Shown: positions 36,561-48,894, counted from the stretch's first letter. The stretch is 64,000 nucleotides of DNA from Sclerodactyla briareus (GCA_026419785.1 JAODTK010003754.1:310001-374000), one strand, 5' to 3'. The notes: generated by a model from the letters alone, not told the origin. Numbers and translations: made by a program.

Positions 36561-37849
36561 CAGGGAAATTGGTTCGCCGGTTTATAAAAGGGCGAATGAT
36601 AATGCAGGTATATAGTGCCCGCAGATCGCGGGAACCTTAAGCAGGCATGGTGTTTGCCCGAAGGAGGAACGGCGTGTTGAAGCAGCGTTTGGATGCAGCT
36701 AAGTGCCTTGGTGGCTCCTCCACAAGTGAGTGTGATGTGTACCATACGTGACGGGACGGCTGAGGGGCGACAGATGTACCAGACACCTTGGGTGGAAAAC
36801 AGGCGCGTAGAAGCTACAAAAAAGTGGGGCGTCCAATGTGACGAAGTGCTATTAAGCGTAGCGCCCAGATTTGGGCGCGCAAAAGCACACAGATTTTTTT
36901 TTTTTTTTGATTTCAGCAGATCCCCTGAAGATGACTTTGAATGCCCATTGCGGGCATCGAAGCTGGACCCACACCCTGTTGTTCCTGGATATTATGCCCA
37001 AATCAATTTGAAAAAAAAAAGTCTTTGTATGGGTGTATAAAAATTGACTCATGAAAGGTCAATGGTCGTGGTTCAACGTTGGTTGGTTGTGGGTCTGGAC
37101 CTCAGTGGGGTCCCAATTTGATGTTTGATGAGAGAGAGTTTGTCTAAAAATGTATTTAGTCTTGGGGAGTGGGAGAAGGAAGTGATTCCCCACCTACTTT
37201 AACTTGATATATTTCCCAGCGAAAATTACCCCGAAATACCACGTCATAACTTGTTTTGCTTCGCCGTTATTTTTTAGGGTCCTTAGTGCAGTGCACCAGA
37301 CTTTTGGTTCTGGTGGGGGGGGGGGGGGCAGGGGGCGTAGGTATTTTTCAGAGGGGGCAGAAGAATATCGATACAAGCGGAGCGCCACCTGGGTTGGCGC
37401 GGAGTGCGATCGAAAAATTTTTCGGTGTGCAAAGCCCCAGATGGCCGGAAATGACCTTCTCGGGCGGTTTAGGCAGCATGTACTAAGATTTGAACATTTT
37501 ATGATCACCAATTTTTGTTGTCGGTGGAAAATTTGGACATTTTGTCGGATCTCGGTCCTATCGCTGCCCCGACAGATTTTTGGCTTGAATGTTCAACAAT
37601 TGCTGTGCCATACAACTATCCAAAAGTGCGCGGCGGAGCAAGGCGCATTTTTTTGTCACATTCCCATAGCACATCATCGAAAAAAATCAGGACCCCAGTA
37701 GAAATTTGGACATTTACTGAGCCAGCTCCAGCTGGAATGGTCCCAAACATGATGATTAAAGTTATTGCACAGAGACAGCGCGAAAAAGTCCGAGTAAGTT
37801 AGTCGTTCCCTGAAGAAAACACGCGTACAGTGCCATCGTTTTCATAAAT
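36561..37849. other. Non-coding, with a hairpin motif and a G tract
   Basis: CTGAAGATGA at 36925-36934 is followed by a 6-bp hairpin (ATGCCC at 36941-36946 and GGGCAT at 36952-36957) and TCGAAG. This pattern resembles repeats found downstream of Penelope-like RT genes, but no RT is seen here. A G tract lies at 37313-37329. The 165-codon frame across it (37204-37701) encodes a glycine run and has no recognised domain. Confidence 0.35.
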
Positions 37850-38055
37850 CAGGAAAAAATATTTAGCAGTGTCGAGAAAAAATCAGCATGTCAGAAAAAT
37901 ACTATAGAGTGTTGAAAAATAGTTCAGCATGTCGTTTTTTTTATGCATGTAACGAAAATCTTATAGCGTGTTGAAAAATATTTCAGCATGTCGAGAAAAA
38001 TAATAGATGTCAGGGAAAATATTGCAGAATGTCAATAAATATTTAAACATGTTCA
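37850..38055 (+). repeat. Minisatellite TCAGCATGTCGAGAAAAA, ~24-32 bp units
   Basis: Steps reading TCAGCATGTC, TAGAGTGTTG, GCATGTCGTTTTTT, AGCGTGTTG, TCAGCATGTCGAG and GCAGAATGTC recur every 24-35 bases, separated by A-rich spacers. The same motif family lies in the opposite orientation at 47716-48036. Confidence 0.75.
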
Positions 38056-39527
38056 AAACGGAAGCTTCTATCGCGAGTGCGAATCAATTTTCAACTTTTA
38101 ACCATTTCGTTTTTGAAAAACAGTGGCGCGCCAACTGTTTCAACAATCATGCAGTGACCAAGTAGTATATATATTACGAGCATATCAAGACTGCAGATGC
38201 AAAATCACGATACAAAGTCACGATTATAAAACTAAACCATACCGCCCGATGTTTTACTGGCAATACGCAGAAAAATTACCAACTTATTTCCTGGGTGTCC
38301 AGCAGAAATGAATTGATATTATTATGAATTAGCGACGGTGTGTGGTGCTGCAGTGTGAGAATAAGATGATTACATTTCAATACAGAGATGCCCCAGGTAA
38401 GGTCGCGAATGTATACACACTGGAAGGTCGGTATTGTGATTAGGCTGCCCTGAAACACGAGGTAGTGATATAGAAATCTGTGGACTGAACATTGGCAACC
38501 CTCATGTTTGTACGTACGTTCGTGAGGAGCCATGGTTATCATGTCCGGGCATGCTTGATACTGCAGCTCTTAGGCAGAGGTGAAGGTGAAGTTGGGCGTG
38601 ACGAAAGAGGACGATGCAATAACTAAAACTTCTAAACTATGCGAGGGTCGGCAATATGGGGATGCCTTCCTCCTTATTTGCGCCTGAATAATTCGCATAC
38701 AACCAGTTTCCAGTAGTAGGCCCGGGGACGTAGGTATAGTCGAAATATTTGCGGGTGAGAAAGCGTCAACATTCCATGAAACGGTAGTGTGCAGTATGGG
38801 AATAAACTATTTGAAGAATTATCAGTGGAGATAGAGCTACGGCATTGGTTGACGTGTAGCTGTATAGTACGTGAAATATCGAAAATATTATACCGTCGGA
38901 TAGGTCCTGCTACAGTGGAAGGGGCGTTAACCTTGTCTCAAGTTTTGGAAGATTTTTTTTTATGTTTTGCTGACAATTGACCGGTCGTGGTTCAAGAGAC
39001 AATATTTGTATGCAGGAGGTTGGTTAATGATGCCGAACGCCACTACCGACCGCGCGGAGGAGGAGCGTGAAACCGCTTCTGCACGTTGAGGCCTATATCT
39101 GTGGATGAAATGAACTTTGGATCACATTGTTTTTTCTCCAACTGAAGATGTGAATGAATCAAAGGGTAACAAATACCCGATCAGAGCAACCGTTCAGCAA
39201 CGAATACTCGCCAAAGTCTCACAAAGTTGGATTGCATGCTTCAGGTCGGGCTTTCCATTGAAAATGATTATAATCTCACTACAAATCTGAGCCAATCTGA
39301 TTAGGAAACGGGTCCTCGGAATGCTCTATCTGTAACAATCTGTCAATTACTGTAGGGCCGGCGTTTGGTATTATGTCCACGGGAAGATAGTTCAGATGTG
39401 GACAGAATTATGAGATTCTCTTTTCAGAAACAGTGGCGCAATCTGGAATTCTCAATAACTTCGGAACTCTATTTTGAACTTTCGTTCAGTAGGAGAACTT
39501 CTATGTCCAGATAAATTAACTAATATT
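38056..39527. other. No feature seen
   Basis: Mixed non-coding sequence. CAGTGGCG occurs at 38121 and 39431, matching the terminal motif of elements ending at 40991 and starting at 41218, but no complete element can be drawn from these. Confidence 0.4.
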
Positions 39528-39620
39528 AAGGACTCGAGGATTCGGAACACGGTGACTCGGGACCGACAATGACCGGTGTACTCGGATACTGGTGACTCGG
39601 ATTGAGAGGATTCGACTCCA
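39528..39620. repeat. Short degenerate repeat GGTGACTCGGA
   Basis: GACTCGAGGATTCGG, GGTGACTCGGGAC, GGTGTACTCGGATAC, GGTGACTCGGATTG and AGGATTCGACTCC follow each other over about 90 bases. Confidence 0.6.
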
Positions 39621-40896
39621 GCAATGTCATATGATAATTTCTAGAATTTTGTCTACCAAAATCACAATAAACAGTTCCCAAATGAGTTTCATATTACACT
39701 AGAGAGCATCTGATCTTACAGGACCCTGAGGCGGGCCTAGAACCGCGCCGAAGGGGATCCGCCCTACAACGCTAGAGGGAGCACTGCCGCACATAGGAAT
39801 TGGCTTGTCTGTGCTCGGATTCTCGATTCACAGCACGCATACCCCCCCCCGTCCCCCTTGAGGAAAAATCTGTATCCACACCTGGTCAAAGTATTGGGCT
39901 ATAAGATGGCACAATCACCTGTCACTCATGAGATACAACCGTGCAATATGGTATTGTAGTTGGGATCGTGGTATAGTATTGATACATACACCAAAATGAA
40001 CACTCTCTAATTCTCCAAACATTGCCCTCATTATACACGAGGGTTCCTATCCACTCAGTAGAGAAACATTTCGTTCCTGATCCGGCCTTGGGGGACAAGC
40101 TTGCTGAGTTAATATGATGTTGGCGTGAATACATTTTCTTTTCTGCCCTCGGAATGACCAATATTTACGCACACCAAAAGCAATAAAGTAATATATAGTT
40201 TCCTAAGAAAGCTATATACACTCGATTTAGCCTTTTAGGCCTACTCTGGATAATTGATAATGTACTAGTTGTGTGAGAGTGTGTTATACGTCTAGTTACC
40301 TCAGATGACGTTCAAATGAATAAAAAAAATGTTCGGTTGTACTCATCAGTTTTAGGTATGATCTTGTTAAGATAATGGCAAATTCGGAAAATACGGAGAG
40401 GAGGATGTATGAGAATGGTCAAATTCCATTGCGAGTGGCGGGCACATCTTTTCCATTAGGCATTCAGGCAAACTCCGGGATTTTTTCTAATGTCTATCAC
40501 AACTGCATGCGTGATCTGATGTCGCCTATAAAGGTAGTTATTAGTTAATTAAATTTGCGGTAGATCAGTGTCATCAGTGTCATTTAAATGAAAAATGTTA
40601 TTTTGAAAAACAAAAAACACAGATATTCAGGATTACTAATTGCAAAAATTGCCCCTTAGAAAGAAACGTTAGAGTGGGTTTCGATTACAGGACCTAGTTC
40701 TTAATAAGGTTGTTGCTCTACAATCCGAAAATGTAGGCATCCACTTCGAATTTTGGTTGTTTCCTTAAACAATGAGAACATGCCATTTACGGCAATATGG
40801 GAGATCTCTCAGACCAAAAAATTTCTAGAAACGTTCCGCGCCAACTCTGGTGGCGCTTCGGTTAGAGGCCAACATATTGAACATCACATGCCTTGG
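39621..40896. other. No feature seen
   Basis: Non-coding. A C tract lies at about 39842-39850. No gene, RNA or known repeat was recognised. Confidence 0.4.
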
Positions 40897-40991
40897 CCCC
40901 CCCTCCTCCCCCCCCCCCCCCCCCCCCCCCCCTCCCCACTTCAAGGACCCGGTTACCCCATGGCCCCTGCTGATAAATGGCTACGCCACTG
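40897..40991. mobile_element. DNA-transposon-like terminus with a C tract
   Basis: A tract of about 40 C (two short T interruptions) is followed by TACCCCATGGCCCCTGCTG and ends in GGCTACGCCACTG at 40979-40991. Its complement, CAGTGGCGTAGCC, is a common terminal inverted repeat start of non-autonomous DNA transposons in invertebrates. The other end is uncertain; CAGTGGCGCA at 39431 would give an element of 1561 bases. Confidence 0.4.
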
Positions 40992-41217
40992 ATTATTATT
41001 AATATATAACAGCGCACAAAAAAACGGTTCGGGATCGTCTATAGTTGATGGTAGTGTTGTAAGGACTCGTTGTTCGTCAGAATAACTGCGCTGTTCTAAT
41101 TGTAATTTATCCACCTCATCTATTTATAACACATTTTGGGAAGCAAACACAATAATATACTAAATCATTTGGTGGACTAACACGGATTAAATTTGTTTAC
41201 AAACAGGGGGCCCTTCC

Positions 41218-41552
41218 CAGTGGCGGATTTGAAGGGGACTCCGCTTAGATATCCTTTCTAAGTTCTTTGTTTTCATCATATGAGAATAATTTCAGGGTCG
41301 GTGCATGGAGTTTAGTCAAGCATTACGGGAGTGGATGGTTTAAAAAAACATTTTTCTCCAAACGTTGATATTTTAAAGGATATGTACATTACTGCTTAGA
41401 AAAGGAAGTACCATTTCCGGGCTATCTGTGGGTTTTAAAAAACCCAAAAATTTCTGTGCCCACACGCCAACCCATGGTGGCGCTCGCTGAGATGGTCGTC
41501 CTAGCAGTAACCTGCCCCCCCCCCCTTCGCAAAAACCTGGGATCCGTCAATG
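41218..41552. mobile_element. MITE-like element, ~335 bp
   Basis: Starts CAGTGGCGGATTTGAAGG. Its last bases, read on the other strand, are CATTGACGGATCCCAGG, so the two ends are imperfect inverted repeats (about 11 of the first 14 bases). It has no coding capacity. A C tract lies near the right end (41515-41525). No clear target-site duplication is visible. Confidence 0.5.
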
Positions 41553-42060
41553 GATCCAGCCCAAAGTGAGCGTCTGAGCCTTCACTAGATATACCAAGGA
41601 CTATACGTGACTATGAGTCCGCTTTATGTGTCAGTCTGAGGTGACCTCGGGCGGGGTGTAATCATTATCTTCCAAAGGATGTTGTAGGAATCAATAGTGA
41701 AAGATGGATAGAGGGATGGGTTGAAATAAATAGATGGACAGATACTGGGGAGGGACGAGTCTATGAATTGCTTCGAGAGTTCTTGCATGTGTTTTCCTCA
41801 CACACAAACCAGTGCTGTCATTACTCTGATTACTGTCTAACTTCCAATTAGTGGTTGTGCCAATGACAAAAATGGGGGATAATTGTCATTATAGACGACT
41901 AAATAATGAGAGCAATTGAAACTAACGCTTCAACTAAACTAAGGTCCAGGGTCAAAGGTCTTTAGAGGGGCACAATGGGCCAAATAAGTGGAGAAACTGC
42001 AAAACGCTAATCCTCCTACATGTTGGATGCACAGTGCTGATGTTCGAGCATATTGATGGT
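41553..42060. other. No feature seen
   Basis: Non-coding sequence with a GATGGATAGAGGGATGG-type short run near 41704. No family is recognised. Confidence 0.4.
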
Positions 42061-42480
42061 CATCAGCCTTACCCGGGGTGTTCATGAATTTTGGATCCAA
42101 GGTCCCACTTGGGCCCGGTGGCCCATTTTAGGGAATTTCATGGAATTTTCAACATTGGTACCTGAAATGCATCTATTACACAATTCACTCAATTCTTTTA
42201 AAGTTGCATTGTAATGGCTCCTGGGTAATGAATTCTGGGGAAGGCCCAAGGTGGGCCTCGGGCCCATCATGTTAAACCATGCAAAATGTTTTCTAAAAGT
42301 TTCAATGCCCAAGTGCGGATGTCAATCGTAAGCGAGGGTGTAATAGCCGTACCATCGGGGTTCTCAGGAATTTTGACCTTGAGGCCCAGTATGGGCGCCG
42401 AGCCGCCGAGAGCCCATCAACGGTAATCATGCAAAATGTTCCGCTTACAGTGCTTGATTGATGCTGATGCTTGAAAAAAA
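42061..42480. repeat. Two diverged copies of a ~220-bp module
   Basis: TTCATGAATTTTGGATCCAAGGTCCCACTTGGGCC...CCATGCAAAATGTT at 42080-42290 is followed by TCTCAGGAATTTTGACC...GAGGCCCAGTATGGGC...ATCATGCAAAATGTTCC at 42361-42442. The matching blocks are short and the middle has diverged. Confidence 0.5.
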
Positions 42481-43919
42481 TGAATAGAATAGTCATACCT
42501 ATTAGCTTTTCACTAATTTTGTCCAAGGACCAACTTGAGGCCCGAAAGCTATTTACTCTAATCCAGTGCTTCTTTGGCCCCGAAACAGTTCATTCTGTGA
42601 CGGATTGTCGACCAAACTTGGACACATGGTTAATTGAAACTCAGATACATATTTGACTTTGTGAAGGGCAATGGACATATAGGCCATTATGTATTAAAAT
42701 GTACTCCTACAAAGACATTAGATTTTCCTGCGATGAAACTGTGATCTTAATGGTCCTTTGGAGGGTGCTCTTTTCAGCTTGGCTTGCAGATTTTGCGAGT
42801 TACAACATCATATGGTGTCGTCTAGAATTAAAAGCTCAGTAACATCTGGTGGAAAAAAGCAGAACAGTCATTCTTCGAGGATTGTTGCCAACTTTGACCA
42901 ATGTTCATTGTCAAAGGTTGTTAAAGGGGCACAATAGGCCATTGCTTTGAAACTGCCTGGCCTTCATGACTTGAAATTTATAACATAATTGTACATCCAT
43001 CGTAGTACATTTGTTTGCGGTTTTTGAGCTACAGCACCACTGGTGGTCTTATTTTTAATCCAGTCCAACTTGTTGAATAATAAATAAAAACAAAGATAAA
43101 ATGTAATGTACATTAATTGAACCTTCCTATAAATGCATGTTCCATTTATAAAGAATTGTCTCCCCAGAGTAAACAGTTTCAACAGCCTCATCCACTGCTT
43201 GGAATTTGCTGGTCCAAAGAAAATAATTGGGCGAGTAAACAGGTAAAACAATTCGTACAGAATAAAATAGAAAGATGTTTTTGTTCAAGTCAAATCACTG
43301 CCTCAGCAGAGTGCAAGTTTATTTGTGTTGTGTTCAAGTCACTTTCAAGTCACGAGGATGAAGATTAGATGGATCACGACTAACAACAACCTGAATTCAG
43401 GGGAGCACAAGCCAACGGCAGCTCAGGGAGCCAAATATGATCATCGATGAACTAAGCCAACAATACGGCCCTTTCTCTCCCCCCTCTTCAAAGGCAAAGG
43501 GGCGAATTGTGTAACTTTTACCATCCCATCCTCCCCGTGCATGCGCACTGAGACCACTCCAACGATGTGTGCACTGGTAGAATTCTCAGCTTTTATTCCT
43601 GAATATGAAAGGCGTAGCTTACCCACTCACACAAGCATACATGTACAGAACATAGGTAATGACTACACTGAATTGACAATTTTGCTAATTTCAAAGAAAA
43701 GACTGGTAGTGGACAGACCGGGAGGCTAGGCTATTCTCTCATTTCACCTGGACATCATTCAATTTTCATTTCATTCTAATCATTAAAGAATATTGTCAGG
43801 AGCCCAGGTATAGTATATTATTCAAACGTTATTCATAATCATCAATGTCTATGGTTGCATTTTTTTCTGTATGTCTGCAATATGGGGGGTGCAAAATTTT
43901 ATATGTTATTGCCCCCCCC
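42481..43919. other. No feature seen
   Basis: Non-coding. Short open frames on both strands (for example 42964-43251 and 43117-43368) overlap each other and carry no motif I recognise. Confidence 0.4.
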
Positions 43920-43929
43920 CCAGACCACA

Positions 43930-44155
43930 CTGTGGGTGGCACAATTGGTAGGAGTCAGCCTTCTACCCTGGAGATGTTGTGATCGTAAAATTAACATCAT
44001 TGGGGACGTGGTTACCAAGGAAGTTCCTTTTGGACACTCGGGTGGTGGTTTCTCGACCAATTAATGTTTTATCCTCTGATTCACCACTGCACTTGGTCCA
44101 GAACTATTCGAATAGAGGACCTGTCAGGCGAGTCACTATACATCTTCATCATTCC
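43930..44155 (+). mobile_element. tRNA-derived SINE-like repeat
   Basis: TGGCACAATTGG at 43937-43948 fits a tRNA A box, and GTTGTGATCGTAAAA at about 43976-43990 is a decayed B-box-like stretch at tRNA-like spacing. The body from AAGTTCC-TTTTGGACACT (44021) through GATTCACCACTGC and AACTATTCGAA to CGAGTCAC.ATCTTCATC matches 55732-55896. The SINE call rests on the A box and the repeat status. Confidence 0.45.
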
Positions 44156-45130
44156 CAAGGAAGTTCCTCCAAAAAACTTAACGAACAAAATGGAACGCTA
44201 TAATTCAGTTTGCAAGATTATGACCTTCATTAATCACTTACATTTATTCTAGAACTGTCCGAAAAGTGAACTTTAACAAATAATAATAAGTACAGAGTAT
44301 ATTAAGGAGCACTAGATCCAGTTCTGCTAAAAAACGCTTAGAGGGCCAATACGAGAAAAAGTACAACAACAAACAAATTGATGCGAAAACCACACATTTG
44401 TTTCATCATGGTGTGAAGTGAGTGATAATTAAGGACAATGTGCTTTACCTACAGTATGAACTGATTATTCTTTGTAGTCATGCGTCTTCACCATCAGCTC
44501 ATTCACCGTCCTCTCCTCGTGGATGATTTGTTTAAAATCACATGTGCATAGTCTGCTTTGAAATTAATGTTAAATTATTGACTCAATTCCACAATCAGCA
44601 CATGCAAACATTGAGTAAACTGTTTTGAGGTAAGGAATTCTCATGCAGGGTGACCCTGGTGATTTCTTCAGTGCAGTCTTGCTCCCGTACAGTGTGAGGG
44701 TAATCAGACTTTCAAATTAGTGGTCTATCAAAATAAAACGAGACCAATTACAGGGGTGCAACTACAGGGGGCAGGGGAAATTTAACCCCTGAAATGCCCA
44801 GTGCAGCCTCTGAAATTACCAAAGTAACACCTGAAAATTTAAGTGTGGTTATAGGGGCAAGATAACCATTGAAAGTCCCCAAACTCACAGATTGGCCCCC
44901 TAAAAAAAGTTTTGCAGCCTGTTATGATCTAGTAGTAATCACAAAAGGCGATCACCCCCAGGGTCTCGCCAGAGGTGCGGATTCAGATCAGTGGTTCCTT
45001 CCATCAGTCACCTGCAACATGATAAGTCATTCCATGTGCTCTTCTATTTGGTAAATTTAGCAAAAAAAATAACAGAAACAGCTTACCAATCAGTGAACAA
45101 ATTCAACTTCATAAGGACTGATCACTAACC
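44156..45130. other. No feature seen
   Basis: Non-coding sequence with no recognised gene. The stretch from about 44750 contains TGAAATTACC/TGAAAATTTAA steps that may be the decayed edge of the array that follows. Confidence 0.4.
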
Positions 45131-45830
45131 GTGTCTACCAAAGGAGTATAGTTTGTGGAAATGTGACTACAATTATGAATATGCAAATTAGACACAGTCT
45201 AAACTTCCATTTAACAATATAAAACATCTCGGACAAATGGTGTGGACCATACTCGATTACGTTTCATGGGAATCAACAAACTGAACATTTGCCATGAATT
45301 GAAGCAAAATCATGCACACCAAATAACCCCCAGTGACTTGAGTCAATGTTGAAATTTTTGGGACGTAATCATCAAGGATTCATGGAAAATTTAACGAACT
45401 TCGAAATTTGAAATAAAACTATGCAAATAGACACACTGGAATGAACTCCAGTCTTGTTAGACATGATGGAGAGTGAAGGTAAGCCATACCAACCAAGTTT
45501 CATGAAAATCTGGCAAACTTTATTTATAACAAAATTATGCATAAATTGTGCAAATTAGACCAGTTTGAATTACCTCGGGTGATCTTTAATCCCGATATTA
45601 AAAGAAAAAAATCAAACTGAGGGAATACCCAAGTTTGATGAAAATCCAACCAACTTCAAGATTTGAATCATATACACAATGAATGGCCTCCATTGACCCC
45701 AATCTTTCTTTGAGGTTTCAGGACTGGAGGTAGACCATATTCACCTATACCAAATGCTGTGAAAACTGAAAAACTTTGGAATTTCGCATGAATTAATGCA
45801 AATTAGACGACTACTATTTTAACGCTGAAC
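45131..45830 (+). repeat. Degenerate tandem array, ~120-bp unit, about 6 units
   Basis: ATGCAAATTAGACACA at about 45181 recurs in decayed form near 45313, 45422, 45553, 45673 and 45793. Between these steps a GTTTCATG-AAAATCTGGCAAACTT-like block and a TGACC/TGACTT block recur in the same order. The spacing is 109-131 bases. The units are old and much diverged. Confidence 0.65.
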
Positions 45831-47715
45831 AACCTGATCAGTGAATCTACTTATTATCCTGCACCTATATTCAAAACAAAGTCACCAAAGTACCTACGGT
45901 TCATTCGTAATCCCGTATCTGCTAAAGAGCCCTAAACGATAGATTACATAAAATAAGCTAATTACCTCTTGATTAGTGACTCAGCCTAGGCTTAGCTACA
46001 ACAAGCTGTGGCAATCATCCTTGGGTAGGCCCATATTAGCCTACTTTCGCCTGCTTTAGTACCTGACCTGAACTCGCGCCCAGCTGTTTTTTAGACTAGT
46101 GCTAAGCGGCCAACTTTCTGTTTCAACAAGCTTGCATCTCAATCAATATACCCAAAAGAACCACTTAACTTTGTTAAGAAGAGGTTTAGAGGAAAACCAT
46201 TCCCCATATTGGTCTTTGGCAGGTATATATTTACCGATCATTCCGGAATCTCCAACTGCCATCACTGCCTTATTGTGTTACCAGTTGTCACTCTAGGAAT
46301 AGATGTAAATATCATGCAGATTTCTATAGTAATGGCTTGCATGTGACCGATATGAATAATAGGATCAGCAATATGAGCTCCGAGTGGCAACACTTCTGTT
46401 TACAATACTATGTTTCGAAACTGTAAAACAGACAGTCTGGGAACAACAGGTGGGCGATTTTCCCAATATTACTGTCAAGATTAAGCTTGTAAGTAGGCCT
46501 CGTAACTTTATTCCAATGAAATTTTTAACATTGTAGTGACGAAACATGCCTGGATGAGTGGTGATTTAGACTCTGTGGTTATATGGTGTGTATACGGGAG
46601 AGAAGTTGAAGCAGTGAGGTGACGGTTTCGTGCCACCTTCGTCCCTCAAATGAACAGTAAAATTTTCTTCTGATAACGTGATAGCCCATACTTCCATAGC
46701 CTACATCATACATGTAGCATGGGTCCATCCTCAATTTGCGGGCCCTATCACTTCCTGACGGCATAATTCCTTTGTATGACTCCGATCCTATTAATAATAC
46801 AACCACGTGTAATCACCTCCTCACGTCTTCAAAATGATACCTAAACTTGCCGATTCAGAAAACGACGTGGCATCACACAATCAGTTATCATTGGAACCCC
46901 ACCTCAATTTGCGCCTTTGGAACTGATCGGGGACCTGGCCACTAATTCAGACCTTTTTCCTCGTGAAGTATATAACAGGTACAAGACGATACTCAAATGT
47001 ACGGAAAAATTGCGATTTGACTGCTGAAAACGATGGAAACAGTCACGAAGAACTAAATCAATTTGCCGATTTCGGCAAGTCATGCTACCAGCTTAAGGCT
47101 ACGAATTTTAGTGTGGCTAGGTATAGACAGGTGCTCAAATTGGAGAGTAGTTTGACGATACTGATGTGGGCCTAGCCTAGGTCAACGTTACCAAGCCGCG
47201 ATGGTTTGAACGTTAAGGCAGGCTGCTAAGTAACGTTACTGATTAATGGACCAGGTTTCGAGATGAACATAGAACCTGAGCCTGTGTGGGTTATGCCTTG
47301 TTCCACGGCTGGGTGAACCAACATTTGCGGATGATCAGGACCTACTTCACGATAATTCTCTCTCGAAAGCTAGTGAAAATAGGACATTTTCACACTCACC
47401 TCAGCGGGATTAAGCAGTATTTCATTCCAGCTAGTTCACCGTCGTCAGTACTGCACATACGTACGTACGTACACATGCCATGCTCTGCACAGTACATGGT
47501 ATGTGCGCTATCGGGAATCGCATTGTGTTGCCAAATAGAGCGATCGATGTGGACACTGTGAACAGTATAATGTCGATGTTATACTATAGATCTAGGGGGC
47601 TCACGTAGCACAGCTGTAGTGGATATCGATAATACCGGATATCAAGCCATATCAATAGACCGTAAAGTTAACACCGTGAACATCTCAAAAAACATTTGGG
47701 GACACCCTCATATTC
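45831..47715. other. No feature seen
   Basis: Non-coding, with a short (CGTA)n run at about 47457-47471. Open frames of 60-91 codons occur here but have no recognised motif or preserved neighbour. Confidence 0.4.
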
Positions 47716-48036
47716 CGACTCTGACATGCTGATTTTTTCCTGACATACTGAAATTTGCGGCTGACATCTGAAATATTTTCTTATTTGAACACTGGCGAGG
47801 TCGGGTCTCGCTGCGGTGTTTCAAAGTTATGAAATTAGAATAACAGGAAGCAGATTAGACAATCCCATACTGAAATTTAGTTCCGACATGTTTATATGAT
47901 TTTAGACATGGCTAACTTTTTTTTTCTTCGATATGCTGATTTTTTTTTCGACAATATGCTGAATTTTTTTCCGGGCATTCTTGAATTTTTCTCTGACATG
48001 CTGACTTTTTTTTTCTAACATGCTGATTTTTTTGTG
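47716..48036 (-). repeat. Minisatellite, inverted relative of 37850-38055
   Basis: On the minus strand it reads TCAGCATGTTAGAAAAA, TCAGCATGTCAGAGAAAA, TCAGCATATTGTCGAAAA and TCAGCATATCGAAG, with A-rich spacers. About 100 unrelated bases interrupt it near 47785-47885. The minus-strand open frame at 47912-48118 translates this into a lysine-rich repeated peptide and is not a credible gene. Confidence 0.75.
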
Positions 48037-48797
48037 TGGTGTGACATTCTAAACACATGGCGCCCGTACACAGCGTTGAAAATCCAAGCATGTGATAGCC
48101 TAAGCTAATGCACTTCACTCAACTTGCGCGAGTTGACGAAAGAGAAATACGTACAAGAGGGGTTAGGGTTTTAGCGATCCAAAGAGAAGTTGTTGTATTT
48201 TCAAGGTCATGAGAATGTGAATATTGTATTTAGTTCATCTCACAGATATGTATAAGCTAGGTGGCCAACGAGGCAGAAATTCCACCTAGTTTGCGAAGAG
48301 TCGTGAGACGATAGAGCAACGGGACGATTCCACCACCACTAGGTACCGAGCGCGAAGCGCGCAACTTCGTACACTTCTAGTGCATTCGCGGCAAACTCGG
48401 GCATATTACTGCTTTCTTGTCAAAAAACAACAATTCAGCCAGTCTATATCACCTGTATCGGTATGACTACAGAATTTGTTCCTCGAAAATCACGAATCTC
48501 CTTGGGGGGGGGGCACACATGATTTTCTTCCCCCGGCGACGCCACTAGGTGCCCCCCACCCTTTTCGAGATTTTTTGAATATTCACTGTCCGTACTGCGA
48601 TTTTTTTTGGGTTATATTTGTTACTCTGTTCTCACATTTGGGTTTGAAATCACTGTTTCCATGGAAATGAGAAAAAATGCCAAGTTCAAAGTACTGCGTC
48701 GCATCGATAAATCCAATAGGAAAAAGTTGAAAAGTGTAGACATGCGGTAAAATGGTTTAGAAACATTCACCCGACGTTCGGGTTTAAACCCTTTACC
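48037..48797. other. Non-coding, G tract
   Basis: GGGGTTAGGGTTTTAG lies at 48159-48174, a minimal telomere-like stretch. A G tract lies at about 48504-48513, with GGCGACGCCACTAGG nearby. No gene was seen. Confidence 0.4.
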
Positions 48798-48863
48798 CTT
48801 TATATATCTATATCAGAATATATATAATATATTATATTATAAATATCTATATATATAAATATA

Positions 48864-48894
<31 letters not shown>

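Noticed and set aside
36925..36960. Hammerhead ribozyme
   Set aside because: The core reads CTGAAGATGA instead of CTGATGA, and no closing stem III partner is visible. I keep only the Penelope-like motif as a weak finding.
37204..37701. 165-codon open frame with a glycine run
   Set aside because: The glycine run is a G homopolymer. No domain is seen, and a minus-strand frame of similar length overlaps it.
39720..39775. tRNA gene or SINE head around GGCGGGCCTAGAACCGCGCC
   Set aside because: The complement has a GGTTCTAGGCC stretch like a B box, but it does not fold into a T arm, and no A box lies at the right distance.
47912..48118. Lysine-rich repeated peptide
   Set aside because: Translation of the A-rich TCAGCATGTC minisatellite.
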